Shown here piece after piece: positions 1 to 8,220 of a stretch of DNA of 64,000 nucleotides. Under the pieces are notes generated by a model that made no database searches, was not told the DNA's origin, and saw only the letters and a list, made by a program, of their open reading frames with translations. The position numbers were made by a program, and so were the translations under genes. Numbering within the stretch: position 1 is the first letter of the stretch; the number at the start of each line of letters is the position of its first letter. The DNA lies in assembly GCF_029626155.1 (NCBI RefSeq), contig NZ_JARUBL010000001.1, forward strand, positions 2,976,001-3,040,000. Reading direction: 5' to 3'. The stretch is from Solwaraspora sp. WMMD1047. GTDB lineage: Bacteria; Actinomycetota; Actinomycetes; Mycobacteriales; Micromonosporaceae.

Positions 1-851
1 AGATCGCCCGCGGGATCGGCGTACGCGGGCTGCTCAACGTCCAGTACGCGCTCAAGGACGACACCCTGTACGTGCTGGAGGCCAACCCGCGGGCCTCCCG
101 GACGGTGCCGTTCGTCTCCAAGGCCACCGCCGTGCCGCTGGCCAAGGCGGCGGCCCGGATCATGCTCGGGGCGACGATCGCGCAGCTGCGGGCCGAGCGG
201 ATGCTGCGACCGGTCGGCGACGGCGGGTCGCTGCCCGACGGCGCGCCGATCGCGGTCAAGGAGGCGGTGCTGCCGTTCAAGCGGTTCCGCACCCCGGCGG
301 GGAAGGGCGTGGACTCGCTGCTGGGCCCCGAGATGAAGTCCACCGGCGAGGTGATGGGGATCGACCCGGCGTTCGGCAACGCGTTCGCCAAGTCGCAGGC
401 GGCGGTGTACGGGTCGCTGCCGACCACCGGCCGGGTCTTCGTCTCGGTGGCCAACCGCGACAAGCGCGGGATGATCTTCCCGGTGAAGCGGCTGGCCGAC
501 CTCGGCTTCGAGATCATCGCGACGGCCGGTACCGGGGAGGTGCTGCGCCGGCACGGGATCGCCTGCGAGCTGATCCGCAAGCACTGGCAGTCCGGTCCGG
601 GCCGGGACGCGGTGTCGCTGATCGCGGCCGGCGAGGTGGCCCTGGTGGTGAACACGCCGCAGGGCTCGGGGGCCAGCGCCCGCTCCGACGGGTACGAGAT
701 CCGCAGCGCGGCGGTGACCGCCGACATCCCGTGTGTGACCACGGTGCCGGGGGTCGCGGCGGCGGTGATGGGGATCGAGGCGCTGATCCGCGGCGACATG
801 TCGGTCCGCCCGCTGCAGGAGCTGCACGCCGCGCTCTGGGCCGCCGAGTGA
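1..851 (+). CDS. carB: Carbamoyl-phosphate synthase large subunit, C-terminal part
   Basis: The 3' end of carB; the gene begins upstream of the window and the open frame runs in from base 3. CarB makes carbamoyl phosphate from ammonia (delivered by CarA), bicarbonate and two ATP for pyrimidine and arginine synthesis. The visible part covers the end of the second ATP-grasp domain ([19 protein letters not shown]) and the C-terminal MGS-like allosteric domain (about the last 140 residues, with [16 protein letters not shown] and VNTPQGSG). It is followed after 28 nt by pyrD on the same strand, so it is part of the pyrimidine operon. Identification is secure; only the start is missing. Confidence 0.97.
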   Translation, partial: IARGIGVRGLLNVQYALKDDTLYVLEANPRASRTVPFVSKATAVPLAKAAARIMLGATIAQLRAERMLRPVGDGGSLPDGAPIAVKEAVLPFKRFRTPAGKGVDSLLGPEMKSTGEVMGIDPAFGNAFAKSQAAVYGSLPTTGRVFVSVANRDKRGMIFPVKRLADLGFEIIATAGTGEVLRRHGIACELIRKHWQSGPGRDAVSLIAAGEVALVVNTPQGSGASARSDGYEIRSAAVTADIPCVTTVPGVAAAVMGIEALIRGDMSVRPLQELHAALWAAE

Positions 852-879
852 CCGGCCGGGCCGGCGGGGGTCGGCTGTC

Positions 880-1893
880 GTGATCTTCGAGCGGGCGGTG
901 CGGCCGGCGCTGTTCCGGCTCGGTGCCGGGGATGCCGAGGCCGCCCACGAGTGGACCCTGCGCCGGTTGGCCGCGCTGTCCGGGCGGCCGGCGCTGCTGG
1001 CCGCCCTGCGGGCGCGGTACGCCGTGGCCGCCCCGCGGACCGTCTTCGGGGTCGAGTTCCCCAATCCGGTCGGCCTGGCGGCCGGCATGGACAAGGACGG
1101 CGCGGCGCTGCCGGCCTGGCCGGCGCTCGGGTTCGGCTTCGTGGAGGTCGGCACCGTCACCGCGCACCCGCAGCCGGGCAACCCCCGGCCGCGGCTGTTC
1201 CGGCTGCCGGCCAGCACGGCGGTGATCAACCGGATGGGCTTCAACAACGCCGGCGCGGCGGCCCTGGCGGGGCGGCTCGCCGCGCTGGACCGGCCGCTCG
1301 GGGTGCCGCTGGGCATCTCGCTGGGCAAGTCCAAGGTGACCGCGCTGGCCGACGCGGTGGAGGACTATCTCGCCTCCTACCGCGCGCTGCGCGGGTTCGG
1401 TGACTACTTCGCGGTGAACGTCTCCTCGCCGAACACCCCCGGGCTGCGCCAGCTGCAGGACCGGGACCATCTCGACGCGCTGCTCGCGGCGCTGGTCGGG
1501 GAGAAGCCGATCCTGGTGAAGATCGCGCCGGACCTGACCGAGGCGGCGATCGCCGACCTGCTGGAGGTCTGCCTGGCCCGCGGCGCGGCCGGCGTGATCG
1601 CCACCAACACCACCCTCGGCCGGGCCGGGCTGGCGCCGGTCGACGAGCCCCGGGGGACCGAGGCGGGCGGGCTCTCCGGCCGTCCGTTGACGGCCCGGGC
1701 CCGGCAGGTGGTGGCGTTCGTGTCCCGGGAGACCGGGGGCCGGCTGCCGGTGATCGGGGTGGGCGGCATCCTCGACCCGGCGGACGCGACCGCGCTGCTG
1801 GACGCCGGCGCGAGCCTGGTGCAGCTCTACAGCGGGCTGATCTACCGGGGTCCCGGCCTGGTCCGGGCGGCGGCCCTGGCGGCCCGGCCGTGA
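880..1893 (+). CDS. pyrD: Dihydroorotate dehydrogenase (quinone), class 2
   Basis: Oxidises dihydroorotate to orotate and passes electrons to quinone, at the membrane. 337 residues from a GTG start, the normal size of class 2 enzymes. Visible features: a short N-terminal helical extension typical of the membrane-linked class, GMDKDGA near residue 69, INRMGFNN at 116-123, the class 2 active-site stretch [11 protein letters not shown] at 180-190 (Ser is the class 2 base), and FMN-phosphate binding GVGGI and LVQLYSG near the C-terminus. The start has little Shine-Dalgarno support beyond a G-run. Its last codon overlaps the next start (GTGA at 1890), so translation with bioA is probably coupled. 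Confidence 0.96.
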   Translation: MIFERAVRPALFRLGAGDAEAAHEWTLRRLAALSGRPALLAALRARYAVAAPRTVFGVEFPNPVGLAAGMDKDGAALPAWPALGFGFVEVGTVTAHPQPGNPRPRLFRLPASTAVINRMGFNNAGAAALAGRLAALDRPLGVPLGISLGKSKVTALADAVEDYLASYRALRGFGDYFAVNVSSPNTPGLRQLQDRDHLDALLAALVGEKPILVKIAPDLTEAAIADLLEVCLARGAAGVIATNTTLGRAGLAPVDEPRGTEAGGLSGRPLTARARQVVAFVSRETGGRLPVIGVGGILDPADATALLDAGASLVQLYSGLIYRGPGLVRAAALAARP

Positions 1894-3218
1894 GCGGCGG
1901 CCCGACGGTGGACCCCGGCCCGGCCGGCCCGTCGGGTCCGTTCCCCACCCCGGAGGCGGTCCTCGCCGCCGATCGGCGGCACGTCTGGCACCCGTACGCG
2001 CCGATGCCCGCCACCGTCGACCCGTACCTGGTGACGAGCGCCGCCGGGGTCCGGCTGCGGCTGGCCGACGGCCGGGAGCTGGTCGACGCGATGTCGTCGT
2101 GGTGGGCGGCCATCCACGGCTACCGGCATCCGGTGCTGGACGCCGCGCTGGCCGAGCAGGCCGGCCGGATGAGCCATGTGATGTTCGGTGGCCTCACCCA
2201 CGAGCCGGCCGTCCGGCTGGCGGGCACCCTGGTCGAGCTGGCGCCACCCGGTCTGGAACACGTCTTCCTCTGCGACTCCGGCTCGGTCGGGGTCGAGGTC
2301 GCGGTGAAGATGGCACTGCAGTACCAGCGCGGTCGGGGTCGGCCGCAGCGGCACCGGCTGGCCACCTGGCGGGGCGGTTACCACGGGGACACCTTCCATC
2401 CGATGAGCGTCTGCGACCCGGACGGGGGCATGCACCGGCTCTGGACCGGGGTGTTGCCCCGGCAGATCTTCACCGACCCGCCCCCGAACGGGTTTGATTC
2501 CGTTGTGGACGAAGGGTACGCGACCACCCTGGCGGAGACCGTGTCCCGACACGCCGACACGGTGGCGGCGGTGATCGTGGAACCGGTGGTGCAGGGGGCC
2601 GGCGGGATGCGGTTCCACCACCCGCACTACCTGCGGGTGCTGCGGGAGGTGACCCGGGAGCACGACATCGCGCTGATCTTCGACGAGATCGCCACCGGGT
2701 TCGGCCGCACCGGCACGTTCTTCGCCGCCGAGCACGCCGACGTCGCACCGGACGTGCTGTGCGTGGGCAAGGCGCTCACCGGCGGCTACCTGAGCCTGGC
2801 CGCGACGCTGTGCACGCCGCAGATCGCGGCGGGTATCTCCCGCACCGGGGTGCTGGCCCACGGACCCACCTTCATGGGCAATCCGCTCGCCTGCGCGGTC
2901 GCGAACGCCTCCATCGGCCTGCTGCGGGCCGGAAACTGGCCGGCGGAGGTGGCGAGGGTGGCCGCCGGGCTGTCGGCCGGTCTGGCGCCGTTGCGGGGCG
3001 CCACCGGGGTGATCGACGTCCGGGTGCTGGGCGCGATCGGCGTGGTGCAGCTGGACCGGCCGGTGGACGTCGCCGCCGCGACGGCGGCGGCGGTGGCGCA
3101 CGGCGTCTGGCTACGGCCGTTCCGGGACCTGATCTACGCGATGCCGCCGTACCTGACCGACGACGCCGATCTGGCCCGGATCGCGGCCGCGATGGGGGCC
3201 GCCGCGGCGGCGGCCTGA
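1890..3218 (+). CDS. bioA: Adenosylmethionine-8-amino-7-oxononanoate aminotransferase
   Basis: PLP-dependent aminotransferase that uses SAM as amino donor to make 7,8-diaminopelargonic acid in biotin synthesis. 442 residues from a GTG overlapping the pyrD stop. The BioA signature HVWHPYAPM lies at residues 31-39, followed by [13 protein letters not shown], the cofactor-phosphate region [28 protein letters not shown] and the Schiff-base lysine in VGKALTGGY (about residue 294). No other biotin genes are near, and it sits inside the pyrimidine operon between pyrD and pyrF, an unusual place. Other class III omega-aminotransferases are possible, but the HVWHPY and GDTFHPMSV motifs favour BioA. Confidence 0.9.
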   Translation: MSGGPTVDPGPAGPSGPFPTPEAVLAADRRHVWHPYAPMPATVDPYLVTSAAGVRLRLADGRELVDAMSSWWAAIHGYRHPVLDAALAEQAGRMSHVMFGGLTHEPAVRLAGTLVELAPPGLEHVFLCDSGSVGVEVAVKMALQYQRGRGRPQRHRLATWRGGYHGDTFHPMSVCDPDGGMHRLWTGVLPRQIFTDPPPNGFDSVVDEGYATTLAETVSRHADTVAAVIVEPVVQGAGGMRFHHPHYLRVLREVTREHDIALIFDEIATGFGRTGTFFAAEHADVAPDVLCVGKALTGGYLSLAATLCTPQIAAGISRTGVLAHGPTFMGNPLACAVANASIGLLRAGNWPAEVARVAAGLSAGLAPLRGATGVIDVRVLGAIGVVQLDRPVDVAAATAAAVAHGVWLRPFRDLIYAMPPYLTDDADLARIAAAMGAAAAAA

Positions 3219-3292
3219 CGGGGCGTCCCGGGATCCGCCCGGCGCCCGGCGAGGGCCGCGGTGACGTCGCCGCGGCCGGAAGGAGGAGCACG

Positions 3293-4135
3293 GTGGAGAG
3301 CTTCGGGATCCGGTTGCACCGGGCGATGGCCGAGCGCGGTCCGCTCTGTGTCGGGATCGATCCGCATCCGTCGCTGCTGGACCGGTGGGGGCTGCCCGAC
3401 GACCCGGCGGGAGTGGACCGGTTCTGCCGCATCTTCGTCGAGGCGCTCGGCGATCGGCTCGCGGTGGTAAAGCCGCAATCCGCATTCTTCGAACGTTTCG
3501 GATCTCGCGGTTTGGAAATACTTGAGTCAACTATCCGACAGTTGCGCGAGGCCGGCGTGCTCGTTCTGCTCGACGTCAAACGCGGCGACGTCGGCTCGAC
3601 GGTGACCGCGTACGCGCGCGCCTACCTCGATCCATCCAGCCCGCTGTATGTCGACGCGATCACCGCGAGCCCCTACCTGGGAGTCGGCTCGCTGGCACCG
3701 ATGTTCGACACGGCCGTTGCTCACGGTGGCGGCGTGTTCGTCCTCGCGCTCACCTCGAATCCCGAGGGGCCGAGCGTCCAGCACGCGCGAACCGCCGACG
3801 GCCGGACCGTGGCGCAGACCGTCATCGATGAGATTTCCCAGCTCAACGGGGGTGCGACGCCGTTGGGCAGCTTCGGGCTGGTGGTCGGTGCCACGATCGG
3901 CGACACCGGCCACGACATGTCTCGACTGGGCGGCCCGATCCTGTCGCCGGGACTCGGAGCACAGGGCGCGACGGCCGCCGACCTGCGCGTGGTGTTCGGC
4001 CGAAACCTTTCGGGAGTGCTCCCGTCGTACTCCCGGGAGGTGCTCGAAGAGGGTCCCGACGGCGATGCGTTGCGGGCTGCGGCCGACCGCGCGTCGGCCG
4101 ACTGTCGGGCCGCGCTGAGCATCGGCCCTGAGTAA
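3293..4135 (+). CDS. pyrF: Orotidine 5'-phosphate decarboxylase, type 2
   Basis: Decarboxylates OMP to UMP, the last step of UMP synthesis. The GTG at 3293 is chosen because it follows a strong AGGAGGAG at 3281-3288; the reading frame is open far upstream inside bioA but that part is shadow. 280 residues, typical of the longer actinobacterial/mycobacterial type. The catalytic array D-x-K-x-x-D appears as LLDVKRGDVGST (Asp94, Lys96, Asp99). CVGIDPHPSLL lies near the N-terminus and ILSPGLGAQGA gives the phosphate-binding end. It lies 74 nt after bioA and probably ends the pyr operon; a hairpin follows. Confidence 0.95.
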   Translation: MESFGIRLHRAMAERGPLCVGIDPHPSLLDRWGLPDDPAGVDRFCRIFVEALGDRLAVVKPQSAFFERFGSRGLEILESTIRQLREAGVLVLLDVKRGDVGSTVTAYARAYLDPSSPLYVDAITASPYLGVGSLAPMFDTAVAHGGGVFVLALTSNPEGPSVQHARTADGRTVAQTVIDEISQLNGGATPLGSFGLVVGATIGDTGHDMSRLGGPILSPGLGAQGATAADLRVVFGRNLSGVLPSYSREVLEEGPDGDALRAAADRASADCRAALSIGPE

Positions 4136-4141
4136 TTCGCC

Positions 4142-4159
4142 GATCACGCTCAAGTGATC
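4142..4159 (+). terminator. Weak hairpin just after pyrF
   Basis: GATCAC-GCTCAA-GTGATC forms a 6-bp perfect stem with a 6-nt loop, 6 nt after the pyrF stop. There is no T-run, so it is only a possible 3' end signal for the pyrimidine operon. Confidence 0.3.
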
Positions 4160-4210
4160 ATGGCGCGCCCACGTTGCCGAAAGCTCCGTTGACCGCTAGT
4201 TTTCCCGGCG

Positions 4211-4240
4211 CTGGGAACCGTGTACCCCTTTGGTTCCCAG
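4211..4240 (+). terminator. Inverted repeat between pyrF and mihF
   Basis: CTGGGAACC, a 12-nt loop, then GGTTCCCAG: a perfect 9-bp stem in the 171-nt gap before mihF. It could end pyr operon transcripts or form a leader structure for mihF, whose start is 66 nt downstream. Only the sequence symmetry supports it. Confidence 0.4.
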
Positions 4241-4306
4241 CCACACCACGTTTCACAGATGCGGCGGTGCGTTCCGCCCGTCGCGATAGGGACCTGAGGA
4301 GAACTG

Positions 4307-4624
4307 GTGCCGCTCCCGTCACTGAGCCCCGAGCAGCGCGCAGCCGCGCTGGAGAAGGCTGCGGAGATCCGCAAAGCCCGCGCTGAGCTGAAGGAGCAGC
4401 TCAAGCAGGGCAAGACCACCCTCGCCGCCGTCCTCGACCGAGCGGAGGGGGACGATGTCGTCGGCAAGCTGAAGGTTTCGGCCGTGCTGCAGGCGATGCC
4501 GGGTATCGGCAAGATCCGAGCCACCCAGATCATGGAGAAGCTCAAGATCGCCGACAGCCGTCGCCTCCGTGGCCTCGGCGAGCAGCAGCGTAAGGCGCTG
4601 CTCGGCGAGTTTTCCGGAAATTAG
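4307..4624 (+). CDS. mihF: Integration host factor, actinobacterial type (mIHF)
   Basis: Small basic nucleoid-associated protein that bends DNA, affects supercoiling and supports site-specific recombination in actinobacteria; unrelated in sequence to enterobacterial IHF. 105 residues from a GTG with GAGGAGAA at 4296-4303 upstream. It begins with PLPSLSPEQRAAALEKAAE, has a long charged helix (residues 10-45), then the helix-two-turn-helix core with MPGIGKIRATQIMEKLKI, the hallmark of the family. It lies directly before gmk and rpoZ, the usual actinobacterial order. Flanked on both sides by inverted repeats, suggesting separate transcription. Confidence 0.95.
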   Translation: MPLPSLSPEQRAAALEKAAEIRKARAELKEQLKQGKTTLAAVLDRAEGDDVVGKLKVSAVLQAMPGIGKIRATQIMEKLKIADSRRLRGLGEQQRKALLGEFSGN

Positions 4625-4655
4625 CCCACGGCTCCGGGTAGAAACGAGCCGTGGG
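4625..4655 (+). terminator. Perfect 10-bp hairpin after mihF
   Basis: CCCACGGCTC, an 11-nt loop, then GAGCCGTGGG, starting at the base after the mihF TAG and ending 58 nt before the gmk start. No T-run follows, as is common for actinobacterial terminators. It may end the abundant mihF message or attenuate gmk-rpoZ. Confidence 0.6.
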
Positions 4656-4713
4656 TAGTTAGCACAAGGTAGGCCGCCGCCCTCGTTGCCGCGGGGGTGG
4701 CGGATGGAGAAAG

Positions 4714-5286
4714 ATGCGTCACGACGCGCGCCCGGCAGCTCGGCTCACGGTCATCGCCGCCTCCTCCGGGGTCGGAGTGATGAGCGTGATCGAGCTGATC
4801 CGGGCGCGTTCGCCGTTGCTGTGGTTGTCGGTTCCGCTGACGACCCGGCCACGGCGACCGTCCGAGCCCGAGGGTGCGCAGCGCCACTTCGTCGACCGGG
4901 CCGAGTTCGAGCGGCTGCGGGCCGCCGGCCGGTTGCTGGAGTGGACCGAGATCGGCGGGCACCTCTACGGGACGTCCCGGACGGCGGTGCAGGCCCGGCT
5001 GCGGGCCGGGCGGCCGGTGCTGCTGCGCACCGACCCGGCGGGCGCCCGGCAGGTCCGCACGGCCATGCCGCAGGCCCGACTGGTCCGGCTCGCCGGCCCG
5101 GCCGAGCGGGTGGCCCCGGACGGCCACGACCCGCACGGCGGCTGCGACGCGGTGGTGGTCAACCACCTGGCGGAGGTCGCCGCCGGCGAACTGATAGACT
5201 TCGTCGGTTGTTCATTTCCGGTCCCGGCCGAGTATCCGGTCCCGGCCGAGCCGGAGACCACCGGCCGGCCCCCGGCCGCCGGGTGA
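4714..5286 (+). CDS. gmk: Guanylate kinase-like protein with degenerate P-loop and no lid
   Basis: Occupies the guanylate kinase position (between mihF and rpoZ) and keeps parts of the fold: LTTRPRRP, HFVDRAEFERL, LLEWTEIGGHLYGTSR (the GMP-site Glu/Tyr region, residues 75-89) and DPAGARQVR. The ATP-binding loop, normally GPSGVGKxT, reads AASSGVGVMS (residues 15-24): the first Gly, the Pro and the essential Lys are gone. The lid with its Arg-rich GRGTED segment is also missing between RLAGPA and CDAVVVN. 190 residues. Either the enzyme is inactive and an active gmk lies elsewhere, or the protein has another role. The frame is intact, so it is not an obvious pseudogene. Confidence 0.75.
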   Translation: MRHDARPAARLTVIAASSGVGVMSVIELIRARSPLLWLSVPLTTRPRRPSEPEGAQRHFVDRAEFERLRAAGRLLEWTEIGGHLYGTSRTAVQARLRAGRPVLLRTDPAGARQVRTAMPQARLVRLAGPAERVAPDGHDPHGGCDAVVVNHLAEVAAGELIDFVGCSFPVPAEYPVPAEPETTGRPPAAG

Positions 5287-5307
5287 GAGACGCAGAGGTT
5301 ACCTCCC

Positions 5308-5571
5308 GTGGGATCCATCGCCAGTCCCGAAGGCATCACCAACCCGCCGATCGACGAGTTGCTTGAGAAGACCACGTCCAAGTACGCGCTCGTGATCTTC
5401 GCGGCCAAGCGGGCCCGTCAGGTCAACGCCTACTACAGCCAGCTCGGCGAGGGTCTGCTGGAGTACGTCGGGCCGCTGGTGGAGACCACGCCGCAGGAGA
5501 AGCCGCTGTCGATCGCCATGCGCGAGATCAACGCCGGCCTGCTGACCGCCGAGCCGACCGACCAGCCGTAG
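5308..5571 (+). CDS. rpoZ: RNA polymerase omega subunit
   Basis: Omega helps assemble and stabilise the RNA polymerase beta' subunit. 87 residues from a GTG preceded by AGAGG at 5294-5298. The core signature [22 protein letters not shown] and [12 protein letters not shown] (residues 10-42) matches actinobacterial omega, and [15 protein letters not shown] closes the fold. It is 21 nt after gmk and 38 nt before coaBC, the standard arrangement. Confidence 0.96.
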   Translation: MGSIASPEGITNPPIDELLEKTTSKYALVIFAAKRARQVNAYYSQLGEGLLEYVGPLVETTPQEKPLSIAMREINAGLLTAEPTDQP

Positions 5572-5609
5572 TCCCGGGCCGGCCAGCCGATGACGGAGCC
5601 CGTCGTCCA

Positions 5610-6860
5610 ATGACGACCACCGCGGCTCCCGAGGCGTCCGCCGCAGGCGAGGCTTCCGTCGTACTCGGCGTGGGCGGGGGCATCGCGGCGTACAAGGCCG
5701 CCGAACTGCTCCGGCTCTTCACCGAGTCGGGGCACCGGGTCCGGGTGGTGCCGACCGCGTCCGCGTTGCGGTTCGTCGGCGCGCCGACCTGGGCCGCACT
5801 GTCGGGCCAGCCGGTCGCGGACGAGGTCTGGTCGGACGTGCACGAGGTACCGCACGTGCGGCTCGGCCAGCGGGCCGACCTGGTGGTGGTGGCCCCGGCC
5901 ACCGCCGACCTGCTCGCCAAGGCCGCGCACGGACTCGCCGACGACCTGCTCACCAACACCCTGTTGACCGCCCGCTGCCCGGTGCTGCTGGCCCCGGCCA
6001 TGCACACCGAGATGTGGGAACACCCGGCCACGGTGGCCAACGTGGCCACCCTGCGCGGCCGGGGGGTGCTGGTGATCGAACCGGCCAGCGGCCGACTGAC
6101 CGGCGCCGACACCGGCCGGGGCCGGCTGCCCGACCCGGCCGAGATCTTCGCCGTCGCCCGCGGGGTGCTGGCCCGGGGCGGCGCCGCGCCGCGGGACCTG
6201 ACCGGCCGGCGGGTGGTGGTGACCGCCGGCGGCACCCGCGAACCGCTCGACCCGGTCCGGTTCCTCGGCAACCGCTCCTCCGGCAAGCAGGGCTACGCGT
6301 TCGCCCGCACCGCCGCCGCCCGCGGCGCCCAGGTCACCCTGATCGCGGCGAACGTCACCCTGCCCGATCCGGCCGGCGCGGAGCTGGTCCGGGTCGGCAC
6401 CACCGAGGAGTTGCGGCAGGCCACCCTGGCCGCCGCCGCCGAGGCGGACGCGGTGGTGATGGCGGCGGCACCGGCCGACTTCCGGCCGGCCCGGTACGCC
6501 GACCAGAAGATCAAGAAGTCGGACCACGGCGCGGCCCCGGTGATCGAACTGGTCACCAACCCCGACATCGCGGCCGAGCTGGGGCAGCGCCGCCGGGCCG
6601 GCCAGGTGCTGGTGGTCTTCGCCGCCGAAACCGCCCGGACCGCCGACGCGGAGGCCAACGCCCGGGCCAAGCTGGCCCGCAAGGGGGCCGACCTGATCGT
6701 GGTCAACGAGGTCGGCCCGGACCGGGTCTTCGGCGCCGACCACAACACCGCGACGGTGCTGGGGGCGGACGGCTCGCGGCAGGCATTTCCGGAGCAATCC
6801 AAGGAAGGGCTCGCCGACCGGGTGTGGGATCTGGTAGTAACGCGCTTAAGCAGCACATGA
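5610..6860 (+). CDS. coaBC: Bifunctional phosphopantothenoylcysteine decarboxylase / phosphopantothenate-cysteine ligase
   Basis: Two consecutive steps of coenzyme A synthesis in the cytosol. 416 residues from ATG. The N-terminal CoaC flavoprotein (about residues 12-185) shows GVGGGIAAYKAAELLR, the catalytic His in HVRLGQRADLVVVAPATAD, and PAMHTEMWEHPAT. The C-terminal CoaB half (about 195-416) starts VVVTAGGTREPLDPVRFLGNRSSGKQG, the nucleotide-binding signature, and includes AAAPADFRP. Fused CoaBC is the bacterial norm. The gene lies between rpoZ and metK as in other actinobacteria. Confidence 0.96.
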   Translation: MTTTAAPEASAAGEASVVLGVGGGIAAYKAAELLRLFTESGHRVRVVPTASALRFVGAPTWAALSGQPVADEVWSDVHEVPHVRLGQRADLVVVAPATADLLAKAAHGLADDLLTNTLLTARCPVLLAPAMHTEMWEHPATVANVATLRGRGVLVIEPASGRLTGADTGRGRLPDPAEIFAVARGVLARGGAAPRDLTGRRVVVTAGGTREPLDPVRFLGNRSSGKQGYAFARTAAARGAQVTLIAANVTLPDPAGAELVRVGTTEELRQATLAAAAEADAVVMAAAPADFRPARYADQKIKKSDHGAAPVIELVTNPDIAAELGQRRRAGQVLVVFAAETARTADAEANARAKLARKGADLIVVNEVGPDRVFGADHNTATVLGADGSRQAFPEQSKEGLADRVWDLVVTRLSST

Positions 6861-6967
6861 TGAGGCAGCACGCGGCGGACCTGGTCCGACCGGTGACCGA
6901 CGGTCAGCGGATCGGACCGCAGTGACTACACTGCCGCCCAACCAATCTTCGAGTTCTTAGGAGCACC

Positions 6968-8161
6968 GTGGCACGTCGCTTGTTCACTTCCGAGTCGGTC
7001 ACGGAGGGCCACCCGGACAAGATCGCTGACCAGATCAGCGACGGCATCCTCGACGCCCTGCTGACCCAGGACCCGCGCAGCCGGGTCGCGGTCGAAACCC
7101 TGATCACCACCGGGCAGGTGCATGTCGCGGGCGAGGTGACCACAAAGGCGTACGCCGACATTCCGGCGATCGTCCGGGAGACGATTCTCGGCATCGGCTA
7201 CGACTCGTCGAAGAAGGGCTTCGACGGGGCGTCCTGCGGGGTGAGCGTGTCGATCGGCTCGCAGTCGCCGGACATCGCCCAGGGTGTCGACAGCGCGATC
7301 GAGCTGCGCTCCGGGTCCTCGGAGAGCGCGCTGGACGCGCAGGGCGCCGGCGACCAGGGCATGATGTTCGGCTTCGCCTGCTCCGAGACCCCCGAGCTGA
7401 TGCCGCTGCCGATCGCCCTGGCCCACCGGCTGGCCCGCCGGCTGTCGGCGGCCCGTAAGGACGGCACGATCCCCTACCTGCGCCCGGACGGCAAGACGCA
7501 GGTCACCATCGAGTACGACGGGCTGCGCCCGGTGCGGCTGAACACCGTGGTGGTCTCCAGCCAGCACGCCGCCGACATCTCGCTGGAGTCGCTGCTCACC
7601 CCCGACGTGCGCGAGCACGTCATCGCCCCCGAGGTGGAGGGGCTGGGCCTGGACACCGAGGGCTACCGGCTGCTGGTGAACCCGACCGGCCGGTTCGAGA
7701 TCGGCGGCCCGATGGGTGACGCCGGCCTGACCGGCCGGAAGATCATCGTGGACACCTACGGCGGCTACGCCCGGCACGGCGGCGGCGCCTTCTCCGGCAA
7801 GGACCCGTCCAAGGTGGACCGCTCCGCGGCGTACGCGACCCGGTGGGTGGCGAAGAACGTGGTGGCGGCGGGGCTGGCCGAGCGGTGCGAGGTGCAGGTC
7901 GCGTACGCGATCGGCAAGGCGCACCCGGTGAGCCTCTTCGTGGAGACCTTCGGCACCGAGAACGCGCCGGTGGAGCGGATCGAGAAGGCCATCAGCGAGG
8001 TCTTCGACCTGCGCCCGGCCGCCATCATCCGGGACCTGCACCTGCTCCGCCCGATCTACCAGCAGACCGCCGCGTACGGCCACTTCGGCCGGGAGCTGCC
8101 GGACCTGACCTGGGAGAACACCGACCGCGCCGCCGACCTCAAGTCGGCAGCGGGAGCCTGA
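6968..8161 (+). CDS. metK: S-adenosylmethionine synthase
   Basis: Makes SAM from methionine and ATP. 397 residues from a GTG with AGGAG at 6959-6963. Signature regions: [20 protein letters not shown] (residues 6-25), [13 protein letters not shown] (methionine/ATP site), [19 protein letters not shown] (P-loop-like motif) and a complete C-terminal domain. The 107-nt upstream gap contains a possible -10 TACACT at 6927-6932; I see no SAM riboswitch. The protein also supplies the amino donor used by BioA. Standard neighbour of coaBC and priA. Confidence 0.97.
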   Translation: MARRLFTSESVTEGHPDKIADQISDGILDALLTQDPRSRVAVETLITTGQVHVAGEVTTKAYADIPAIVRETILGIGYDSSKKGFDGASCGVSVSIGSQSPDIAQGVDSAIELRSGSSESALDAQGAGDQGMMFGFACSETPELMPLPIALAHRLARRLSAARKDGTIPYLRPDGKTQVTIEYDGLRPVRLNTVVVSSQHAADISLESLLTPDVREHVIAPEVEGLGLDTEGYRLLVNPTGRFEIGGPMGDAGLTGRKIIVDTYGGYARHGGGAFSGKDPSKVDRSAAYATRWVAKNVVAAGLAERCEVQVAYAIGKAHPVSLFVETFGTENAPVERIEKAISEVFDLRPAAIIRDLHLLRPIYQQTAAYGHFGRELPDLTWENTDRAADLKSAAGA

Positions 8162-8220
8162 CCAGCGGCAAGAACAGCGACCGGCAGCCCGCCGCAGGGC
8201 TGCCGGTCGCTCGCGTCTGT

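Noticed and set aside
1842-3101. 419-codon frame opposite bioA
   Set aside because: BioA motifs on the plus strand are complete; the antisense product is His/Arg/Gly-rich noise.
2759-3292. Long N-terminal extension of pyrF inside bioA
   Set aside because: The frame is open, but the strong Shine-Dalgarno and start of homology are at 3281-3295.
6861-6967. SAM riboswitch before metK
   Set aside because: The gap is too short and lacks the conserved core; only a ribosome-binding site and a weak -10 are visible.
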